From a virus, in the IMG/VR virus record IMGVR_UViG_3300042691_049879, positions 1 through 64,000 of that record: a stretch of 64,000 nucleotides of DNA; one strand, 5' to 3'. The notes beneath the pieces are model-generated. The model searched no databases, had not been told where the DNA came from, and saw only the letters and a program-made list of their open reading frames with translations. Below are positions 40,562 through 47,312 of this stretch, piece after piece. The translations under genes and the position numbers were made by a program. The stretch's first letter is position 1; the number at the start of each line of letters is the position of its first letter.

Positions 40562-40583
40562 ATGCCCGAATTACTTCGGGCAT
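40562..40583. terminator. bidirectional terminator
   Basis: ATGCCCGAA-TTAC-TTCGGGCAT with T-rich flank after the 166-aa gene. Confidence 0.8.
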
Positions 40584-40592
40584 TTTCTTTTT

Positions 40593-40680
40593 AGAGATTA
40601 TTCGAACTTCTCAAAAACCTTACCTAAAATAACATTTAATACTGTGAGGATTATTCGAACTTCCTCAAAACCTTACCTAG
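40593..40680 (-). repeat. two tandem tRNA T-arm-like fragments
   Basis: About 35 bases around GATTATTCGAACTT are repeated with few changes, 53 bases apart. On the minus strand each reads as GAG(G)AAGTTCGAATAATC(C)TC, a T-arm-like hairpin without the rest of a tRNA. Probably remnants of tRNA duplication. Confidence 0.45.
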
Positions 40681-40691
40681 AAACTGATGTG

Positions 40692-40765
40692 TGGTCCCAG
40701 CAGGGCTTGAACCTGCGACCCCCTGATTATGAGTCAGGTGCTCTGACCAGCTGAGCTATAGGACC
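40692..40765 (-). tRNA. tRNA with CAT anticodon (Met or Ile2)
   Basis: Acceptor GGTCCTA/TGGGACC, anticodon arm CCTGA-CTCATAA-TCAGG, T arm GCAGG-TTCAAGC-CCTGC. The trailer begins CA. Sequence alone does not separate elongator Met from lysidine-modified Ile. Confidence 0.9.
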
Positions 40766-40767
40766 AA

Positions 40768-40970
40768 AAATGGCTATCTGTTGATGCAAACAATTTACCT
40801 TGACTAGTATTTGGTAAACCCGTTAAGTCTATCATCTTTTATCTATATTCTACCCTATGTATAGGGGTGACATTAACAGAAACTCCTCACACTAGATATC
40901 CTCACACGGATTTGTGCCCTGGTAGAGCTAGTGATATGTTTGGAGCTTATCGCCAATTTTTCAAAAAACT
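40768..40970 (-). ncRNA. structured RNA of unknown class, about 200 nt
   Basis: No credible ORF. The minus strand shows nested pairings: AAAAAT-TGGC with GCCATTTTT at the ends, CTCC...GGAG, CACTAG/CTAGTG, CACA...TGTG, CCCTA-TACA-TAGGG and TTTACC...GGTAAA. It lies between tRNA-Met and the pseudoknotted element at 40980. Confidence 0.45.
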
Positions 40971-40979
40971 TTTTTTAAA

Positions 40980-41110
40980 ATGATATATAGACGTGCAAGG
41001 TAATGGTTTGCAGCCCGTATTAACACGTAACTTTTCTCTGATGAGTGTGTATCTGCAAAGCTACACAACTGCCTCCATACGAATCAGAAATAAGCGACTC
41101 TATATATCAT
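40980..41110 (-). ncRNA. pseudoknotted RNA closed by a 12-bp stem
   Basis: On the minus strand a perfect 12-bp closing stem (ATGATATATAGA/TCTATATATCAT) encloses TTTCTGAT/ATCAGAgAAA and TGTGTA...TACACA. The hairpin loop TTTGCAG is complementary to CTGCAAA downstream, and CGTAT to ATACG, predicting pseudoknots. It does not look like a tRNA, tmRNA or RNase P RNA. Confidence 0.55.
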
Positions 41111-41115
41111 TCTTG

Positions 41116-41199
41116 TGGTATAGGGTGGAATCGAACCACCGACAAGTCAGACGTACATTACTGCCCTTGCCCCAGGTTTGCTAGCTATTTTACTATACC
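41116..41199 (-). tRNA. tRNA-like RNA A, non-canonical core
   Basis: Perfect acceptor GGTATAG/CTATACC, discriminator A, trailer CA and T arm GGTGG-TTCGATT-CCACC. The 50-nt core gives no canonical D or anticodon arm. The best pairing is GCAAG/CTTGT around a 19-nt loop. Confidence 0.55.
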
Positions 41200-41209
41200 A
41201 TATATTAAA

Positions 41210-41299
41210 ATTCAATGGTGGGATTCGAACCCTAAAGAGTCAACATTAAACTCACCCTCCTGTACGTCCTTGCCAAACAAGATAACTTTCCTCATTGAA
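41210..41299 (-). tRNA. tRNA-like RNA B, non-canonical core
   Basis: Acceptor TTCAATG/CATTGAA and TTCGAAT T loop with a shortened GGG/CCC stem. The core has CTTG-TTTGG-CAAG and GAGT...ACTC hairpins but no clear anticodon loop. It shares TTGGCAAGGACGTACA with the spacer RNA at 38938. Confidence 0.5.
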
Positions 41300-41306
41300 T
41301 TTTTTA

Positions 41307-41362
41307 AATTTTAGGGGGAACAATGTTAATTTCCCTAGTACAGGTGCTCCTAAAATTTATTG
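41307..41362 (-). other. inverted repeat between tRNA-Arg and tRNA-like B
   Basis: AAATTTTAGG and CCTAAAATTT arms enclose about 35 bases with an inner GGGAA...TTCCC stem. It is the only content of the gap between the two RNA genes. Confidence 0.4.
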
Positions 41363-41436
41363 TACACCCACCAGGATTCAAACCTGGGACCTATTCATTA
41401 GAAGTGAATTGCTCTATTCAGCTGAGCTATGGGTGC
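41363..41436 (-). tRNA. tRNA-Arg (TCT)
   Basis: Acceptor GCACCCA/TGGGTGT, anticodon arm ATTCA-CTTCTAA-TGAAT, T arm CCAGG-TTTGAAT-CCTGG. The trailer begins CA. Confidence 0.92.
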
Positions 41437-41447
41437 ATTTTAATCTT

Positions 41448-41457
41448 TCAAAGAACT
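41448..41457 (-). promoter_or_regulatory. boxA-like element before tRNA-Arg
   Basis: The minus strand reads GAAAGTTCTTTGAAAG between the promoter at 41478 and tRNA-Arg. Confidence 0.55.
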
Positions 41458-41477
41458 TTCATTGTTTATTGTAACGA

Positions 41478-41508
41478 CAAATGTAAAACTTTATTACAAT
41501 AAAACAAA
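41478..41508 (-). promoter_or_regulatory. Bacteroidetes-type promoter for tRNA array
   Basis: The minus strand has TTTG (41505-41508), exactly 19 nt, TACATTTG (41478-41485), identical in both boxes and spacing to the site at 191-221. boxA-like and tRNA-Arg follow. Confidence 0.75.
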
Positions 41509-41531
41509 AAAAAATTAATTTTTTATTTTTG

Positions 41532-41603
41532 TACTCTAGAAGGGAATTGAACCCTCACCTTCATATTATAAGTATGATGCTCTGACCACTGAGCTACTAG
41601 AGT
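41532..41603 (-). tRNA. tRNA-Ile (TAT)
   Basis: Acceptor ACTCTAG/CTAGAGT, anticodon arm TCATA-CTTATAA-TATGA, T arm GAGGG-TTCAATT-CCCTT. Anticodon UAU is rare in bacteria, which usually read AUA with lysidine-modified CAU. The trailer begins CA. Confidence 0.88.
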
Positions 41604-41640
41604 ATTGTTTCTTTCACAAAAATAGTCAATAATTGTGACA

Positions 41641-41672
41641 AAAAAAAAGGTCTAGACAATTCTGCCCAGACC
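41641..41672 (-). terminator. minus-strand terminator
   Basis: GGTCTGGGCAG...TTGTCTAGACC hairpin followed by eight T on the minus strand. It ends the two small genes upstream. Confidence 0.65.
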
Positions 41673-41696
41673 CTTTAGTGTTTTAATTATTAAAAT

Positions 41697-41771
41697 TTAC
41701 ACAATATCTAGGCTTGAACAAGAATTTCTTCTTATCCTTTTAGCTATTGATATTGAGTTAATTTTTTTCAT
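41697..41771 (-). CDS. possible micro-protein, 24 aa
   Basis: ATG to TAA, product KKINSISIAKRIRRNSCSSL. It begins 6 bases after the holin-like gene and ends before a terminator. Basic and unrecognised. Confidence 0.35.
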   Translation of the reverse strand: MKKINSISIAKRIRRNSCSSLDIV

Positions 41772-41777
41772 ATTTTA

Positions 41778-41939
41778 TTAATCTTTTACGATAACTGACC
41801 AAACAGTACCAACCAAAGCAACTACACCACCAACTACTTCAGTAACTAGTGTTTCATCCACTAAACCTTTCATCACTAAAAAACCACCAACGAAAGTAAG
41901 TGTGTGACGAATAATTCCTAAAACTTTTTCTTTATTCAT
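41778..41939 (-). CDS. small holin-like membrane protein, 53 aa
   Basis: Product NKEKVLGIIRHTLTFVGGFL, then a short loop and a second hydrophobic stretch (VVGGVVALVGTVWSVIV). The LGIIRHxLTFxGG pattern, a G-L-V-D-E turn and the second glycine/valine-rich helix match small phage holins of the type found in cyanophages. It is far from the lysozyme, but another cell-wall enzyme lies at 45-47 kb. Confidence 0.65.
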   Translation of the reverse strand: MNKEKVLGIIRHTLTFVGGFLVMKGLVDETLVTEVVGGVVALVGTVWSVIVKD

Positions 41940-41996
41940 AATATTTCTTTTAAATTACTTATTATAAATATAGAGAAAAAAACAAAAAAGTAAAGT

Positions 41997-43892
41997 TTAA
42001 TCATATAAAGTCTTTAATAAATCGCTAAAAATACTTTCATCTTTAACTTCAACTTTTTGCTCAAATTCAGTTCCATCAAGCACTTTAGATAAAATTGAAG
42101 ATTTGTGATTTAACATTCTATCTATATCTTCATCTATTGTATCTTGACAAATAAGTCTTATAATTTGCACCTTATCCGCCTTTGATGAAGCTCTATGTAT
42201 TCTATCTTCTGCTTGTTCTCTATCTGCACTTGTCCATGGTTGGTCAATAAATATAGATATACTTGCAGAAGTTAAAGTAATTCCTACACCAGCCGCTCCT
42301 ATAGTTCCAGAGAATACTTTAGTTTTTTCATCATTCATAAACTTTTCAACAGCTTCGTCTTTTTTGTTTGAATTAATATCTCCATTAAAAACTACAGCAG
42401 CATCACCAAATCTTTCTGCAACTTTATAAGATATATCTTTATATTGTGTGAATACAACAACTTTTTCATCTCCATCTATAATATCTTGTATAAAATCAAA
42501 AGCTCTTTTCATTTTTATTTCAGACGTAAAATGTTTTAACTTTTGAATTCTGGTTAAATGATTCATTCTATTATCTTCACCTGGTTTATCGGATTGATGT
42601 TCTTCTTTTATTCCTTTCTTTATTTTATTATATTCCCTTAATTCTATTTCATTTAATTCTATTGGAATTGCTGTATATGTTTTTTCTGGGAGATGTTTTA
42701 AAATATCCTTTTTAAGTCTTCTTAAGAAATAAGGAGAAATTTTTTCAAACAACTCTTCCAGATTAGAAGCACCATTATAATCCCATCCAAAATTATTTTT
42801 TTCAGCCGCACAATACTTTACACCAAAAGCGTGTGAATTTGACCATTCCTCTGGATATAAGAAGTTTAATAAAGAGAAAAACTCGTATGGTCTACTTTTT
42901 ATCGCTGTACCAGTAAGTAAAATTCTATGTGGTATATCTTTAAAATTTTTCTTTACCAACTTAGTCCTATCTGCAGAATCATTTTTTATATAATGAGCTT
43001 CATCCATTATTAAAATTTCATAATCTTTTGGATTTATTGTTATTCCTTCAGAGTCATTTGTAAAGGTTATATTTTTTGTTGCCCTTGAAGTTACCATATT
43101 TCTAACTCCACATTTAGGACAAGTCTTATCTTTGTATCTTTTTTTATCATTCCTTTCTTTCCAGCCACAAAAGACATTCTTACATGTGTGTGACATTTCA
43201 ATCGTTATATATGAGCCTAAAGAATCATATCCTATTATATCAAACAAACTTTCTTCTTTAATATAATTTATTTTACCAGACTTTTTTGTTGGTTTCCATT
43301 TATAGACAAAAGCTTTTTCATGTGTAAATTTTAAAATTTCACTTCTCCAATTAAGCCTTAAGTTTGCTGGACAGATTATTAACGTTTTCTTTTTTTTCCA
43401 AGCCGCATATGTCATTGCAGAATTTGTTTTTCCTACTCCTGGCTGGTCTCCAAGTAAGGCTCTACCATTACAAGTGTCAAAAAAAACTGCAGCCTGTTTT
43501 TGATATTCATATGGTTCTATTTTCATGAAGGAAAAATCAATACCAGAAACATCTATATTTTCAGACTTCATAGATAAAGATTTCATTAAAGATTCTTGTC
43601 TTTTTATGAACTTCATCCTTAATTCCTCAACTTCTTCATTTGTTAAGTTTGTGAACTTAAAAGGTATACCATTATCCTTAATAAAGCCTATTACTTTACC
43701 TATATAGCCTTCGGAAACTACTCTATACCAACTTTCATAACCACTTCCATCAGGTCTTTGCATAAAGTCCATCTTTATTTGTCTTTGGTCTTCTGGGAAG
43801 GATTTTATAAAATCGCTTAGACTTTTCCTGTAATTATACTCTAATTTGTAATTTGACTTTAACTTCGTTATTATAACCTTATTATCATCCAT
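41997..43892 (-). CDS. SNF2-type DNA helicase/translocase, 631 aa
   Basis: ATP-driven DNA translocase or annealing helicase of superfamily 2. Walker A LLGDQPGVGKTNSAMTYA (about 144-161), Walker B IMDEAHYIKN (about 296-305), LLTGTAIKSRP and the C-terminal RecA motif ADREQAEDRIHRASS (about 557-571) are present. An inserted zinc ribbon (CKNVFCGW, TCPKCGVRN) lies between motifs I and II. Most similar in layout to SMARCAL1/HepA-like phage helicases. It precedes no gene on its own strand; late genes on the + strand diverge from it. Confidence 0.85.
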   Translation of the reverse strand: MDDNKVIITKLKSNYKLEYNYRKSLSDFIKSFPEDQRQIKMDFMQRPDGSGYESWYRVVSEGYIGKVIGFIKDNGIPFKFTNLTNEEVEELRMKFIKRQESLMKSLSMKSENIDVSGIDFSFMKIEPYEYQKQAAVFFDTCNGRALLGDQPGVGKTNSAMTYAAWKKKKTLIICPANLRLNWRSEILKFTHEKAFVYKWKPTKKSGKINYIKEESLFDIIGYDSLGSYITIEMSHTCKNVFCGWKERNDKKRYKDKTCPKCGVRNMVTSRATKNITFTNDSEGITINPKDYEILIMDEAHYIKNDSADRTKLVKKNFKDIPHRILLTGTAIKSRPYEFFSLLNFLYPEEWSNSHAFGVKYCAAEKNNFGWDYNGASNLEELFEKISPYFLRRLKKDILKHLPEKTYTAIPIELNEIELREYNKIKKGIKEEHQSDKPGEDNRMNHLTRIQKLKHFTSEIKMKRAFDFIQDIIDGDEKVVVFTQYKDISYKVAERFGDAAVVFNGDINSNKKDEAVEKFMNDEKTKVFSGTIGAAGVGITLTSASISIFIDQPWTSADREQAEDRIHRASSKADKVQIIRLICQDTIDEDIDRMLNHKSSILSKVLDGTEFEQKVEVKDESIFSDLLKTLYD

Positions 43893-43966
43893 AATCTTGC
43901 AATATAAATCAAAAAATAAAAAAAACCTAATATTTATTATTATAAATAATGTTTAAAATAAAACTA

Positions 43967-44203
43967 ATGAAAATAACTAAATCACAACTCAAAGAACTTA
44001 TAAAGGAGGAAATTAAAAAAATTCAACTAAATGAATATTTTTATTATCCTTTATATATGGCTCAAGAACCAATAGAAGAATTGATTAAAAAAATAAAAGA
44101 AGAAACTCCTAAGAATCAAGGTGAAGACGGTTATTTATCTGATGAGTTTATAAAGGAAGAAATTATGAAAATGGTTGAAATAGAATTGGAGAAATATAAA
44201 TAA
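43967..44203 (+). CDS. suspected head-packaged protein, class I leader, 78 aa
   Basis: Start placed at ATG 43967 because it yields the exact leader KITKSQLKELIKEEIKKI, identical in the first eight residues to that at 34188; an ATG six codons upstream would precede it. LNEYFYYP follows, fitting L-x-E cleavage. The remainder is acidic. ATATTTAT lies 37 bases upstream. Confidence 0.55.
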   Translation: MKITKSQLKELIKEEIKKIQLNEYFYYPLYMAQEPIEELIKKIKEETPKNQGEDGYLSDEFIKEEIMKMVEIELEKYK

Positions 44204-44210
44204 TAACAAA

Positions 44211-44642
44211 ATGAAATTAACTAAGCAACAATTGAAAGATATAATAAAAGAATCTGTAGAAAGACATTCTAAATCTTTTATTTTAAAACAAAGACTTGAT
44301 AAAATAAATCAAGAATTAAAACAACTTAATGAAAATGAAGATTTTGAAGTTTCTCCAAAAGAAGAAGTTGAAGAAAAAGAAAGTATTTTTGATAGCAAAC
44401 CAGGAGAAACTGTAATTTTAAATTTTGATGGAGTTACCATAAAAATTGAAAGACAGTTAGATGACTTATTTAAAGTTGTAGATGCTGCTGAAAGCCAAAA
44501 GATAGAAGAGGGTGATTATGTAAAAATTCAAGGTGATGACAGTTTAGATAAAGGTAAAACTTTTAAATTCTCAATTTATAGAAAAACAAATTTACCTTAT
44601 GAAACAAACGAATTACAAAGTTGGAAGATTATAAAAAATTAA
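44211..44642 (+). CDS. suspected head-packaged protein, class I leader, 143 aa
   Basis: The leader KLTKQQLKDIIKESVERHSK is followed by a lysine/glutamine helix (LKQRLDKINQELKQLNENED) like that in 34188-36023. The C-terminal beta domain (TVILNFDGVTIKIERQ) is unrecognised. Starts 7 bases after the previous gene and ends at a strong terminator. Confidence 0.55.
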   Translation: MKLTKQQLKDIIKESVERHSKSFILKQRLDKINQELKQLNENEDFEVSPKEEVEEKESIFDSKPGETVILNFDGVTIKIERQLDDLFKVVDAAESQKIEEGDYVKIQGDDSLDKGKTFKFSIYRKTNLPYETNELQSWKIIKN

Positions 44643-44659
44643 TTATATACACAAATAAA

Positions 44660-44685
44660 AAAAGCCTCTTTACAGAGGCTTTTTT
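44660..44685. terminator. bidirectional terminator
   Basis: AAAGCCTCT-TTAC-AGAGGCTTT with T run, between convergent genes. Confidence 0.8.
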
Positions 44686-44689
44686 GTTT

Positions 44690-45184
44690 TTATAGACCAG
44701 CTAATTTTTTCATTCTATCTCCACTTGAATCAATCAATCTTTTTCTTCCAGAAAAACTTCTTGATTCAGCTATTGTTTCTTGTCCAGCAGTAACATCTAA
44801 TTCAGCGTCAGTTGATGTAATTTCTTCTGAATTATTATTTTCTTCTGAACTTCTAACATATTTAGATAAATTATCTGACCAAATATTGTACAAATCGAAA
44901 ATTGTAGATATTATATCTTTATTTGAATCATTTATTTTAAACGTTGCCTTAGTAACTTTTGGCCCATTTTTTAATGAAAATTCCCACTTAATATAGTAAT
45001 CTTGTTCTAAAATTACAGAACCAGACCAAAGTGCATCTTCTCCACTTTGACCTTTATAAATTTTAAAATTATCTCGACCTTCTTCATCTTTATCAAAAAC
45101 AACAGAATAGTTATTTCCTATTTTGTCGTCGAATTGTTTTTTTAATTCATTTATTTCCGCTTGAGTAATTTGTGCTGTCATCAA
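44690..45184 (-). CDS. orphan protein with C-terminal class II tag, 164 aa
   Basis: Residues 1-110 form a beta-rich domain (DGRDNFKIY-type, VILEQDYYIKWEFSLKNG). An acidic linker follows. The last 20 residues (GRKRLIDSSGDRMKKLAGL) end in KLAGL, matching the class II tag at the C-terminus instead of the N-terminus. First of a long minus-strand run with the cell-wall enzymes. Confidence 0.5.
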   Translation of the reverse strand: MMTAQITQAEINELKKQFDDKIGNNYSVVFDKDEEGRDNFKIYKGQSGEDALWSGSVILEQDYYIKWEFSLKNGPKVTKATFKINDSNKDIISTIFDLYNIWSDNLSKYVRSSEENNNSEEITSTDAELDVTAGQETIAESRSFSGRKRLIDSSGDRMKKLAGL

Positions 45185-45197
45185 TTATTTTTTTAAA

Positions 45198-45404
45198 TTA
45201 TTCTTCATCTAAAGGTCTTTTTCCTCCATAAAATAAAATGTCATCCAATTCCTCTTCTGTTAAATTAGCAATTTTATTTATATTAGTTTGACTATCTTGA
45301 GACAATTCGTTATTTTTATCTGATTGGGGCTCTTTTGAAACCATGTCAGAAAAAATTTTAGAAACTTCACTGTCTATCAATTGTTCCAATTCTTTTCTAG
45401 TCAT
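45198..45404 (-). CDS. small acidic protein with class I-like leader, 68 aa
   Basis: The leader TRKELEQLIDSEVSKIFSDM is a variant of the class I motif. The rest is acidic and ends LDDILFYGGKRPLDEE. ATATTTATAATATATTAAAAG lies upstream. 13 bases before 44690-45184, likely one unit. Confidence 0.5.
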   Translation of the reverse strand: MTRKELEQLIDSEVSKIFSDMVSKEPQSDKNNELSQDSQTNINKIANLTEEELDDILFYGGKRPLDEE

Positions 45405-45455
45405 CTTAAAGCTTTTAATATATTATAAATATGTAACAAAAAAGAATTGTTAAAT

Positions 45456-46052
45456 TTATTTTATATCAGTAGATTCTAGTAATGTGTAACTAAAAGAATT
45501 GCCATGTATTTTAGCTGCTTTTTTACAAATTGACATAAAAACATCAAAATCTTTAACTCTCTTAAATACTTGACAACCTTCGCTCCAATTTTCTACCCAT
45601 GTAGAATCTTGTCCTGCTTTATGTATGTTTATTCCAAACATTCCAGTATCAACAAGCATATTTTCAAATATTAAGTCTTTATCTGAGTCTCTCCAAACGT
45701 TTACATTTCCCTTTCTTTGACAAAGGGCATCATATTTACCTTGATGCTTATCTACACTCCATACACCTCTATACTGATTTGGTACTAATCTAGCGACTCC
45801 TTTTTTGTTGTGAAATTCCATTACACCCTTTTTTCCAGGGTCTGTTGTTGCATTCCAACAAAAGAATTTCCATTCACCATTTTCTTTATATGATATAGTA
45901 ATCCAATCATCAAAAACATTAGTTACTTTATCACCAGTTGCCTTATTTCTTACACCAACTATATTTACATCATAACCCTTGTTTTTGTTATCTTCAAACC
46001 AAACATATCCTTTTGATTTTGCTGCAGCTTCTATTTGTTCTCTTGTGTACAT
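45456..46052 (-). CDS. L,D-transpeptidase-like cell-wall protein, 198 aa
   Basis: The C-terminal part has GINIHKAGQDSTWVENWSEG followed by CQVF, the H...SxGC signature of YkuD/L,D-transpeptidase folds. The N-terminal half (YDVNIVGVRNKATGDKVTN, WKFFCWNATTDPGKKGVMEF) is shared with a phage family I recognise from several tailed phages. It may modify or cut peptidoglycan. It sits 1 base from a peptidoglycan-binding protein. Confidence 0.7.
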   Translation of the reverse strand: MYTREQIEAAAKSKGYVWFEDNKNKGYDVNIVGVRNKATGDKVTNVFDDWITISYKENGEWKFFCWNATTDPGKKGVMEFHNKKGVARLVPNQYRGVWSVDKHQGKYDALCQRKGNVNVWRDSDKDLIFENMLVDTGMFGINIHKAGQDSTWVENWSEGCQVFKRVKDFDVFMSICKKAAKIHGNSFSYTLLESTDIK

Positions 46053-46053
46053 A

Positions 46054-46899
46054 TTAATTTATTTTAATTATATCTTGAATTTTACTTTCGGCACTAATTT
46101 TAATTCCATTCTGATTGAAATATGATATTATCATTGATAAATAACCATTACCAGAACGAGCTCCAGTAGAATAAATTTTTACAAATTGGTCAAGTTGTCC
46201 AGTAAATACAAATTCATATCCAGGAACATAAGGGCTCATTCCATAGCTTTTTGCATTCTTTGCTATTTCTGGACTATAGTAAGGTTTTATTATTTTCTTT
46301 TTACCTAATGGGTAGGAACTATTTTTTCCTTCCGCTATTTTAGAAATGTAATTTTTTTGCAAAAGAATCCCATCAATCAATGTTGTATTTTTCTTATTTG
46401 CTCCAGAATCTGTATTTCCTATATTTCCTGGATTATTTGTTCTATAAGACCTCGAACCGTTAAAAAACCCTTCTTTGTGAGCCATTATAGTAACTAAAAG
46501 CTTAAATCCTTTAGGTTCGTTCCCCATAGCCTTTTCTAATGCTGGCAAATATTCATTTAACATTTCTTTTGAAAGGTTAACTTTTAAATTTTCTTTTATA
46601 GGTTTGTCTGGGAAGTTTGAGCCTTTTATTGTTACATTCTTATATTTTGTTTCTTCACTTGTGTCAGCATCTGGCAAATCTACACTTTCATTTATTGTTA
46701 TGCCAAGTGCTGCTAGAGTTTTAGCTCCAACTTCACCATCTATGGTAAGCCCTTTTGCTTCTTGAAATTTTTCTACAGCCTCTTCTGTAACTGGACCGTA
46801 AATCTCAGTAAATTTACCGTATGTCCAAAATCCAGCTGCATCAAGCGCTTTTTGAATCTTTGTTACATGTGGTCCTTTAGCTCCTTTTTGTATTAACAT
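46054..46899 (-). CDS. peptidoglycan-binding lytic protein, 281 aa
   Basis: Residues 1-70 form a PG_binding_1 domain (KGPHVTKIQKALDAAGFW, AVEKFQEAKGLTIDGEVGAK). The C-terminal domain (about 115-281) contains HKEGFFNGSRSYRTNNPGNI and a long helical region, typical of glucosaminidase or lysozyme-like hydrolases with an NNPGNI turn. Likely a tail-borne or second endolysin. Its stop region touches 45456-46052 and its start overlaps the preceding gene by 1 base. Confidence 0.75.
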   Translation of the reverse strand: MLIQKGAKGPHVTKIQKALDAAGFWTYGKFTEIYGPVTEEAVEKFQEAKGLTIDGEVGAKTLAALGITINESVDLPDADTSEETKYKNVTIKGSNFPDKPIKENLKVNLSKEMLNEYLPALEKAMGNEPKGFKLLVTIMAHKEGFFNGSRSYRTNNPGNIGNTDSGANKKNTTLIDGILLQKNYISKIAEGKNSSYPLGKKKIIKPYYSPEIAKNAKSYGMSPYVPGYEFVFTGQLDQFVKIYSTGARSGNGYLSMIISYFNQNGIKISAESKIQDIIKIN

Positions 46900-47312
46900 T
46901 ATCTTAAGTTTTCATTTATTTTCTTTATTCCAGCCATTCCCATCATTTTACTTTTGTAGCCTTCATAAATTTTGCCTTTAGAAATCATTGATGAATTAGT
47001 TTTTTCTAAAAATAAATTTATTTCTTCACAAAAGTTATTTAAATGTTTTTTGTTAAAATCTTCAACAAAATCATAATCTTTAGAACATTCAAGTAATTTT
47101 TTGGAAAAATCTTTAGCATCTTTATTAAAGACTATTTTGTTTATGATTTTTTTATTTTTTTCTACATTAAAATGAATTTTATTTTCTTCAATAACTCCAT
47201 TTAAAAAATACTTATCATTAGTAAAGTCGTCTTTATAGTTTATTTCTGCATTTACAAAAGCATTATCTTTTTTTGTAAATCCAGTATCTATTTTATAATT
47301 GCTTTCTATCAT
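46899..47312 (-). CDS. suspected packaged protein with C-terminal tag, 137 aa
   Basis: Not recognised. A beta-rich N-terminal half is followed by a charged helix. The C-terminus YEGYKSKMMGMAGIKKINEN resembles the class II tag (SYKxRLKxLAGL). It overlaps the next genes by 1 and 4 bases in a tightly packed minus-strand run. Confidence 0.5.
   Translation of the reverse strand: MIESNYKIDTGFTKKDNAFVNAEINYKDDFTNDKYFLNGVIEENKIHFNVEKNKKIINKIVFNKDAKDFSKKLLECSKDYDFVEDFNKKHLNNFCEEINLFLEKTNSSMISKGKIYEGYKSKMMGMAGIKKINENLR

Noticed and set aside
40545-41314. Several + strand open frames of 60-90 codons
   Set aside because: They cross tRNA and structured-RNA genes on the opposite strand and show no protein-like composition.
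44690-45404. Toxin-antitoxin pair
   Set aside because: Small adjacent genes, but their tags match the packaging-type leaders and no toxin fold is visible.
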